Assembly (NCBI GenBank): GCA_021785435.1
Contig: JAJYFE010000037.1
Span: forward strand, 1-35,119
From: Planctomycetota bacterium
GTDB lineage: Bacteria > Planctomycetota > Phycisphaerae > WQYP01
Direction of reading: 5' to 3'
DNA length: 35,119 nt
Shown piece after piece: positions 22,995 through 29,223 of the stretch (position 1 is the first letter of the stretch; every line of letters begins with the position of its first letter). Under the pieces are notes generated by a model, which saw only the letters and a list, made by a program, of their open reading frames with translations, was not told the origin of the DNA and searched no databases. The position numbers and the translations under genes are program-made.

Positions 22995-24248
22995 ATGGCC
23001 ATGGAAACAACGCCCCTTGCCGCATCCCCCAGCCGCGTAGCGGCATGGCTGGCGCTGGCGCACTGCACTGGCGCTGGGCCGGTGTTGCTCAAGCGGGCGG
23101 TGCAGGCTCTGGGGTCCCCGGAACTGGTCTTGGGCGCCGCCACAGCGCAGTTGGCCCAGGTGGAGGGAATTGGTTCCGTGCGTGCCGCAGCCATTATCCG
23201 CAGCGCCAGCACCGCCAATACGGGTGCGTTGTTAGAGCGCTGCGCCCAGCACGGTATCAGCGTGCTTTGCCCCGATGATGCGGATTGGCCCCCCGGCTTT
23301 CGGCACATTCCGGATCCACCCATTGTGCTGTACGTCCGGGGCCGGTGGCGGCGGCAAGACCTGCTGGCGGTGGCCGTGGTAGGAGCGCGGCGTTGTACGC
23401 TGTATGGGCGCGAACAGGCCGGCAAATTCGCCGCCGCTCTGGCTGAAGCCGGTGTAACCATCATCAGCGGCGGAGCGCGGGGTATCGACACCGCCGCCCA
23501 TGAAGGAGCATTACGCGGCGGTGGGCGCACCGTGGTGGTGCAGGGGTGTGGTTTGGAATATTGCTACCCTTCGGAAAATGTTGGTTTATACGACCGGATT
23601 GTGCGGGAAGGCCGCGGCGCGGTGTTCAGTGAATTGCCATTGGACCAGCCGCCGCTGCCGGAAAATTTTCCTCCCCGCAACCGTATTATCGCCGCGTTGG
23701 CGCTGGGTGTGCTGGTGGTGGAGGCAAATTTGCGCAGCGGCTCGCTGATTACCGCCCGGCTGGCCGCCGATGACTATGGCCGCGAAGTATTCGCATTACC
23801 CGGTCGCGTCGATTCCGCCACCAGCAGCGGCACGCATCATCTAATCAAGACCGGCGCCGCTGCGCTGGTCGAAAATGTGGAGGATATCCTTCGCGGCATC
23901 GGCCAGGGGGAGTTGGTGGACCATGCGGGTACGCAGAGGCAAGGACCAAGGGACCGCTCCGGCGACACGGAGGCGCGGGGCCGCGGCGACGCCGCGAGCC
24001 ACCAGCATGGGAAGTGGACGGTGGAAACCGGAAACCAAAAACAAGGAACTTCCAGAACCGATCCCACGGCCATGACGGTGCCGCAGCGCAAAATCTTCGA
24101 TGCCCTCGGCCGGGAACCATTGGACGTCGATTCGCTTTGCGAAAACTGTGCTCTTCCCGCCTCGGTCGTGGTGGCCGAGCTGACGTTTCTGCAGATTCGC
24201 GGGCTGGTCCGCCGTGGCCGCGATCAGCGCTACGCTCTTCGTAATTGA
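22995..24248 (+). CDS. dprA: DNA-processing protein DprA with an unusual linker
   Basis: 417 residues. DprA binds incoming single-stranded DNA and loads RecA during transformation. A SAM/HhH-like N-terminus (VEGIGSVRAAAI) is followed by the Rossmann-like core: VGARRCTLYGRE (129-140), SGGARGIDTAAHEGAL (158-173), FPPRNRIIAALALGVLVVEA (225-244), RSGSLITARLA (247-257) and FALPG (266-270). A C-terminal winged helix starts at about 362 (PQRKIFDALGREPLDVDSL). Between them, residues 309-358 are a polar low-complexity linker (TQRQGPRDRSGDTEARGRG...), whose last third is encoded by a purine-rich repeat also found between genes. The product begins ATG GCC ATG, with no clear ribosome-binding site. It overlaps miaA by 19 bases, tail to tail. 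Confidence 0.94.
   Translation: MAMETTPLAASPSRVAAWLALAHCTGAGPVLLKRAVQALGSPELVLGAATAQLAQVEGIGSVRAAAIIRSASTANTGALLERCAQHGISVLCPDDADWPPGFRHIPDPPIVLYVRGRWRRQDLLAVAVVGARRCTLYGREQAGKFAAALAEAGVTIISGGARGIDTAAHEGALRGGGRTVVVQGCGLEYCYPSENVGLYDRIVREGRGAVFSELPLDQPPLPENFPPRNRIIAALALGVLVVEANLRSGSLITARLAADDYGREVFALPGRVDSATSSGTHHLIKTGAAALVENVEDILRGIGQGELVDHAGTQRQGPRDRSGDTEARGRGDAASHQHGKWTVETGNQKQGTSRTDPTAMTVPQRKIFDALGREPLDVDSLCENCALPASVVVAELTFLQIRGLVRRGRDQRYALRN
24011..24065. repeat. Purine-rich tract D inside dprA
   Basis: The tract contains AAGTGGACGGTGGAAA (24012-24027), 15 of 16 identical to 8451-8466, followed by more GGAAACC- and AAACAAGGAAC-type words. It lies in frame within dprA and encodes KWTVETGNQKQGTSRT of the inter-domain linker. 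It is the only copy of this tract type that I found inside a gene. Confidence 0.55.
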
Positions 24249-25177
24249 TCCACCCGGTCCGCCAGATCCGCGGCGGATTGATTTTCACCCAAGGGGAACC
24301 ACTGTACCGCCGTGAAACGCCGCAGCCAGGTGCGCTGCAGCTTGGCCAGGTGGCGCGTGTTGATTTTGATACGCTCAATCGCCTCTGCCAGAGTGCTCTG
24401 GCCCGCCAAGTATTCCAGAACCTCCTTGTATCCAACGCCCGCTCGTGCCTGCATGGATAGCGGCCGCGAACCGGCGGCCAGTCGACGCACTTCGTCCACC
24501 AAACCCGCTTCGATCATCGCGTGCACACGCCGGTTGATGCGGTGATTCAGATCCGCCTTTTCCCGCACCAGACCCGCCAGGCGGCACGGCCAGCGCGGCG
24601 CTGCCGCGGTCCACTGGGTCTGCAATTGGCTGATCGGTGTTCCGGTCAGGCGGAAGACTTCCAGGGCGCGGATGATGCGCCTCAAATCATTCGGATGGAT
24701 GCGCTGACCCGCCGCGGGATCCACCGCGGCTAGTTCATGGTGTAAAGCGGCGGCGCCTTCGGCGGCGGCCCGGCGCCGCAGTTCCGTGCGTAGAACGGGA
24801 TCCGCCGCCGGCCCTTCAAAAAGCCCCTCTAATAATGCCCGCAAGTACAAGACTGTGCCCGCCACGAGTATCAGACCCGGAGCCTCACGATTTTGCCGGT
24901 ACTGCTCAATCAGCGGCCCGGCGAGGCCGGCGAAACGCGCCGCCGAAAACGATTCCCACGGGTCCGCCACATCGAGCATCAGATAATTGATCCGCTGCCG
25001 GGCCTGGGCGCTTGGCTTGGCGGTGCCGATGTCCATTCCCCGATAGACCTGCATGGAATCGACGGCCATAATGGTGGGGTTTTGGCCGAAGCGCTCGCGC
25101 TGGCGAAGGGCTATCGCCTCCGCCAATTCCGATTTACCGCTCGCCGTACACCCCACAATCACCAGTAACCTATCCAT
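24230..25177 (-). CDS. miaA: tRNA dimethylallyltransferase
   Basis: 315 residues. It adds a dimethylallyl group to A37 of tRNAs reading UNN codons. The P-loop GCTASGKS (9-16) lies at the N-terminus. It is followed by AVDSMQVYRGMDIGTAKPS, VAGTVLYLRALLEGLF (usually GGTGLY.RALL), HPNDLRRIIRALEVF and GVGYKEVLEYL, all family landmarks. The usual order and length are kept. ATG 25177 has no strong ribosome-binding sequence. The gene converges with dprA; their 3' ends overlap at 24230-24248. Confidence 0.96.
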   Translation of the reverse strand: MDRLLVIVGCTASGKSELAEAIALRQRERFGQNPTIMAVDSMQVYRGMDIGTAKPSAQARQRINYLMLDVADPWESFSAARFAGLAGPLIEQYRQNREAPGLILVAGTVLYLRALLEGLFEGPAADPVLRTELRRRAAAEGAAALHHELAAVDPAAGQRIHPNDLRRIIRALEVFRLTGTPISQLQTQWTAAAPRWPCRLAGLVREKADLNHRINRRVHAMIEAGLVDEVRRLAAGSRPLSMQARAGVGYKEVLEYLAGQSTLAEAIERIKINTRHLAKLQRTWLRRFTAVQWFPLGENQSAADLADRVDQLRRA

Positions 25178-25321
25178 GGGCGGAAAGCCTGCGCTGGTCG
25201 GCGCATTTCGTCAAGCCACGGCGGACCGGTAACTGTTCACGGGCCGGACCTGACCGCCGCGCCTATCCCGGCGCGGCCCGATGTCTCGGGACCATGGGGT
25301 ATCGGTGGTCGTTGTCTCATA

Positions 25322-25503
25322 GCCCGGAGGTCGCCGTGGGCGACTAAACTGCCGCGACGGGTCTGGGATTGCCCGTAGAGCCGACGCCCTCGTCGGCTGG
25401 TCGCTTGGCCGATGAGGGCATCGGCCCCACATAGTGGCCGATGAGGGCATCGGCCCTACATGGCCCGGAGGTCGCCGCAGGCGACTAAACTGCCGCGACG
25501 GGT
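25322..25503. repeat. Nested direct repeats of two palindromic elements
   Basis: Two 41-base copies (25322-25362 and 25463-25503) share CCCGGAGGTCGCCG, GGCGACTAAACTGCCGCGAC and a final GGGT. They differ only in the spacer of their GTCGCC-N3-GGCGAC core (GTG versus GCA). Between them, two 26-base copies (25407-25432 and 25436-25461) each contain the palindrome GCCGATG-AGGG-CATCGGC and end CCCAC/CCTACAT. A similar palindrome on the other sense (GCCGACG-CCCT-CGTCGGC) lies just before, near 25380-25398. The nested order suggests successive insertions or duplications of short palindromic elements. Confidence 0.85.
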
Positions 25504-25550
25504 GACGTCGGGCAAATCCGGACAGGCCCGGAAATAGGGGGCCGGGAAAT

Positions 25551-25645
25551 AGTTACAAAATATATTATGCACCTACCTTCAGCAGCTGGCTTGCTGAGCG
25601 CCAGATATCGTCGATAATAACGTCGGTGGCGAAGCGGAGACACAC
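25551..25645 (+). promoter_or_regulatory. Probable promoter and leader of the fusion gene
   Basis: An AT-rich patch includes TATTAT (25563-25568), a fair -10 box, but no -35 at proper spacing. A palindrome TCAGCA-N7-TGCTGA (25579-25597) follows and could be a repressor site covering the start of transcription. GGAG (25636-25639) lies 6 bases before the ATG. The regulatory reading is inference. Confidence 0.3.
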
Positions 25646-27538
25646 ATGAATCCACAATCATTTATGACCGCTAATTATGTGGCCCGGCAATTACAGTTCA
25701 ATATGACCGAAGGGTGGGACCAGGGGGAACGGGCCACCAGTGATTATTACCGACCCCTGGAGACCTTTCCGGAGCGCTTCGGCGAGCTCCTGACAAACGT
25801 GCGGGCCATGGGCTTTAGCGCGCTGGACCTGTGGACGGCCCATTTGAACTGGAGTTGGGCTACACCGGAGCATATCACCGCCGCAGTGCGGTTGCTGGCG
25901 GAGCGGAAACTGCAAGTGGTCAGCTTGGCTGGATATTTTGGCTCAACGGTGCGGGAATTTGAGAAGGCTTGTCAGCTGGCGGCAGCGGTGAAAACCTCTG
26001 TTCTGGGCGGGAGTACGGCGGCTTTGGAGGCAGATCGTCCGGCGGTGGTGGAGCTTCTAAAAAAGTATACTCTCAAGCTGGCGCTGGAGAACCATTCCGA
26101 GAAAAGCGCCGGCGAAATGCTGCAAAAAATCGGTGACGGCGCCGGAGGTGTTATCGGCACGGCGGTGGATACCGGCTGGTATGCCACGCAGGGTTGTGAC
26201 GCGGTGCGGGCCATCAAGGAACTGGGCCGACACATTTTTCTGGTGCATTTGAAGGACGTCCTGGCGCCCGGGGCGCACGAAACCTGCCGCTATGGCCGCG
26301 GCTGCGTTCCCATCGGAGCCTGCGTAAGGGCTTTGCAAGCCCAGGGCTATCAAGGCGGCTGCAGCGTGGAGCACGAACCAGCGCATTTCGATCCGACGGC
26401 CGACTGCCGGGCGAATCTGGCGATGCTACGGAACTGGCTCAATATTGCGGATGGTTCTCTGACCGTTGGAAAACGCCTGGGCGTGGGCATTATCGGCTGC
26501 GGGAACATCGCTGTACCCTATGCCCAGAATTTGCTGATGTCCCCGCGGATTGCGCTGATCGCGGTGGCGGATAAAGAACCGGACCGGGCGAAGACTTACG
26601 CGGCGAAATTCGGCTGCAAACCTTATCGGTCCACCCGCGCTTTACTGGCTGATCCGACCATCGAGCTGGTGGTCAACCTGACGATTCACCACGCCCATAA
26701 AAAAGTGACCACCCAGTGTTTGACCGCGGGCAAACACGTGCACAGTGAAAAACCGCTGGCCCTGAAATACCGGGACGCACAAAAACTCGTCGCGTTGGCC
26801 CATACAAAAAACGTGCGTCTGGGTTGTTCGCCGTTTACGTTCATGGGGGAAGCCCAGCAGACGGCATGGAAGCTCATCCGGCAAGGCCGGCTGGGGACCG
26901 TGCGTGTGGCGTACGCGGAAGTTAACTGGGGCCGAATTGAGTTATGGCATCCCAATCCGGCTCCATTTTATGAGGTCGGGGCGTTGTTTGATGTGGGGGT
27001 ATATCCGCTGACTGTGCTCACGACCCTGTTGGGGCCGGCGCGGCGTGTGGCGGCGTACGGGAAAGTACTTTATCCCGATCGGCAGACCAAAGACGGCACG
27101 GCCTTCCATATTGACACGCCCGATTTCGTGACTGCTATGGTAGAGCTGGCCAACGGAACCCTGGTGCGTTTAACGACGAATTTTTACGTTGCCAATCGGA
27201 CTACCAAACAAACCGGCATTGAATTTCATGGCGATCGTGGCTCGTTGTATCTGTCAAGCTGGTGCGATTTTAATGCGACCCTGGAATTCGCTGAATTCGG
27301 CCAGTCGTATTCACCGGTGACCTTGGTCAAGGAACCTTATCCCGGCATTGACTGGGGCCGGGCGGTTTCCGACATGGCGGAGGCGATGGCCCAAGGGCGT
27401 GCCCATCGCGCCACAGGCGAGCAGGCGGCGCACGTGGTGGAAATTCTTTGCGCCGCAGCCAAGTCCCTTAAAAGCCATAAACCGGTGGCGGTGACCTCCA
27501 ACTTCACCCCGCCAGCGCCGATGGACTGGGCGGTTTGA
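25646..27538 (+). CDS. Fused sugar phosphate isomerase/epimerase and Gfo/Idh/MocA oxidoreductase
   Basis: 630 residues in two enzymes joined head to tail. Residues 1-265 form an AP-endonuclease-2/xylose-isomerase-like TIM barrel with metal-site candidates E148-N-H150, D175 (VDTGW), H201 (HLKD) and E242 (VEHE). Residues 277-630 form a Gfo/Idh/MocA oxidoreductase: VGIIGCGNIAVPYAQ (from 280), IALIAVADKEPDRA, HSEKPLAL (367-374, with the EKP Lys) and GALFDVGVYPL at the substrate site. Both domains look complete. The two families are usually separate neighbouring genes in inositol and sugar pathways; joining them suggests the isomerase product is handed to the dehydrogenase, or the reverse. The ATG follows GGAG. 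The substrate is unknown. Confidence 0.9.
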   Translation: MNPQSFMTANYVARQLQFNMTEGWDQGERATSDYYRPLETFPERFGELLTNVRAMGFSALDLWTAHLNWSWATPEHITAAVRLLAERKLQVVSLAGYFGSTVREFEKACQLAAAVKTSVLGGSTAALEADRPAVVELLKKYTLKLALENHSEKSAGEMLQKIGDGAGGVIGTAVDTGWYATQGCDAVRAIKELGRHIFLVHLKDVLAPGAHETCRYGRGCVPIGACVRALQAQGYQGGCSVEHEPAHFDPTADCRANLAMLRNWLNIADGSLTVGKRLGVGIIGCGNIAVPYAQNLLMSPRIALIAVADKEPDRAKTYAAKFGCKPYRSTRALLADPTIELVVNLTIHHAHKKVTTQCLTAGKHVHSEKPLALKYRDAQKLVALAHTKNVRLGCSPFTFMGEAQQTAWKLIRQGRLGTVRVAYAEVNWGRIELWHPNPAPFYEVGALFDVGVYPLTVLTTLLGPARRVAAYGKVLYPDRQTKDGTAFHIDTPDFVTAMVELANGTLVRLTTNFYVANRTTKQTGIEFHGDRGSLYLSSWCDFNATLEFAEFGQSYSPVTLVKEPYPGIDWGRAVSDMAEAMAQGRAHRATGEQAAHVVEILCAAAKSLKSHKPVAVTSNFTPPAPMDWAV

Positions 27539-27703
27539 GGTCCGCAGGGGCCAGGCCAACCCCAATACATAAAAGCCAACCGGAATAGGATGAGGATGCG
27601 GAATCGCCGGAAACCTCGCTTCGCTGTTCCTGCCTCGCCTTTTCCTTTTTCCTTGATTTGGCGTTTTCGCGGTGAAATACGCCGATGCAAAACGAGGTGA
27701 TTC

Positions 27704-29119
27704 ATGGCCGAGATCGAATACGACCTGGCGATTATTGGCGCCGGACCGGGTGGTTATACCGCAGCGATACGGGCGGCGCAGTTGGGGATGCGCGTGGCGT
27801 GTATTGAGAAAGAATCCCAGTTAGGTGGAACCTGCCTGCGCCTGGGTTGCATTCCCAGCAAAGCCCTGTTGGAGGCCACGGAAAAATTCACCGTGGCCCG
27901 GGAAAAATTTGGCGCCTTTGGCATCCAGTGTGACCAGTTGCGGATGAATTTGCCGACGCTGCTGGCCCGCAAAGATAAAGTGGTCGAAACCCTGGCCCAG
28001 GGTGTGGCCGGTCTGTTCCGCAAAAATAAAATCGAGCGCTTCGTCGGCACCGCCGCCTTTATCGGCGCCAACCAACTGCGCCTTACCGGGCCAACGGGCG
28101 ACTCCACACTTCGCGCCAGGCGAATCCTCATCGCCACCGGCAGCGAGCCGATGGAGCTGCCCGCCTTGCCGTTCGATGGCACGCGGGTCATCAGCTCGGA
28201 CCAGGCGATCGCTCTGCCGGCGGTGCCGCAAGAGCTGGTCGTCATCGGAGCCGGCGCCATCGGGCTGGAGCTTTCTTCTGTCTGGAGCCGGCTGGGCGCG
28301 AAGGTGACCGTTCTGGAAATTCATCATACCACTCTGCCGGGCGCGGATGATGAAATGGGTCGCGGGATGGAACGCACGCTTAAAAAACAGGGTCTGACCT
28401 TTCACTTCGCGGTGCAGGTCACCGGATGGCGCTCGGAGAAAGGCCGGGTACAGGTACGTTTTGTGCCCCGGACTGCGACCGCGGGGAAAGGAGAAAGCAG
28501 CGCCTCCGCGGACGTGGTTCTGGTGGCGGTGGGGCGCCGGCCGTACACGCGCGGATTGCAGCTGGATCGCGCCGGGGTACAGGTGGACCAGCGCGGAAGA
28601 ATCAGCGTCAACCAGCACTGGCAGACGTCCGTGCCGAATATCTACGCGATTGGCGATGTCATTGGCGGGGCCATGCTGGCGCACAAGGCCGAGGATGAAG
28701 CGATCGCCGTGGTGGAGCGGATGGCCGGTAAGGCCGGGCATGTGAACTACGCCACCATTCCTGCTGTGGTCTATACAGCGCCGGAACTGGCCTGGGTCGG
28801 GTCAACGGAAGAGCAGCTCCGGGAAAAGAATATCGCCTATGGCGTCGGCAAATTCCGTTTTGCCGCCAATAGCCGGGCCTTGTGTATGGACGAAACCGAG
28901 GGGCTGGTGAAAATCCTTTTCAATCGCGAAAACGACCGGGTGTTGGGCGTACACATCCTGGGGCCGCAGGCCTCCGCCTTGATCGCGGAGGTCGTGCTGG
29001 CCATGGAGTTTTCCGCCAGCAGCGAGGATCTTGCCCGGACCTGCCACGCCCATCCCAGCCTGCCCGAAGCGGTGCGCGAAGCCGCCTTGGCGGCCCAGGG
29101 GCGGACGCTGAACTCATAA
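27704..29119 (+). CDS. lpdA: Dihydrolipoyl dehydrogenase
   Basis: 471 residues, a FAD/NAD flavoprotein that reoxidises lipoyl arms of the 2-oxoacid dehydrogenase and glycine cleavage complexes. The FAD motif GAGPGGYTAAIRAAQLG lies at 12-28. The redox disulfide is GGTCLRLGCIPSK (C44, C49; most relatives have N-V between the cysteines). The NAD motif GAGAIGLELSSVWSRLGAKVTVLE is in the middle, followed by NIYAIGDVIGGAMLAHKAEDE. The C-terminal dyad lies in HAHPSLPEA (H450, E455). The start is ATG 27704, with GAGG 8 bases before. No E1 or E2 genes are adjacent; gcvP in the same window is a possible client. Confidence 0.96.
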   Translation: MAEIEYDLAIIGAGPGGYTAAIRAAQLGMRVACIEKESQLGGTCLRLGCIPSKALLEATEKFTVAREKFGAFGIQCDQLRMNLPTLLARKDKVVETLAQGVAGLFRKNKIERFVGTAAFIGANQLRLTGPTGDSTLRARRILIATGSEPMELPALPFDGTRVISSDQAIALPAVPQELVVIGAGAIGLELSSVWSRLGAKVTVLEIHHTTLPGADDEMGRGMERTLKKQGLTFHFAVQVTGWRSEKGRVQVRFVPRTATAGKGESSASADVVLVAVGRRPYTRGLQLDRAGVQVDQRGRISVNQHWQTSVPNIYAIGDVIGGAMLAHKAEDEAIAVVERMAGKAGHVNYATIPAVVYTAPELAWVGSTEEQLREKNIAYGVGKFRFAANSRALCMDETEGLVKILFNRENDRVLGVHILGPQASALIAEVVLAMEFSASSEDLARTCHAHPSLPEAVREAALAAQGRTLNS

Positions 29120-29223
29120 TTCCCGGTTATCGCGCTGGGTTGGGACGATCTCGGGATTTCGTCCCGGAGCGTCCGGACTCAACCTGGCCGACTATACGGT
29201 GGCGGGGGCTGGGGACGGAGAAA

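Larger units (their letters stand above)
25178..25645. other. Palindrome-rich intergenic region between miaA and the fusion gene
   Basis: 468 bases with no credible coding sequence. The middle (25322-25503) holds two copies each of two short repeats (separate entry). The 3' end is AT-rich and probably promoter-bearing. The 5' part (25178-25321) is GC-rich with no recognised feature; it contains the divergent miaA upstream region. Confidence 0.6.

Noticed and set aside
25322-25503. CRISPR array
   Set aside because: The repeats are only two copies each of two different elements, nested rather than regularly spaced, and no cas genes are present.
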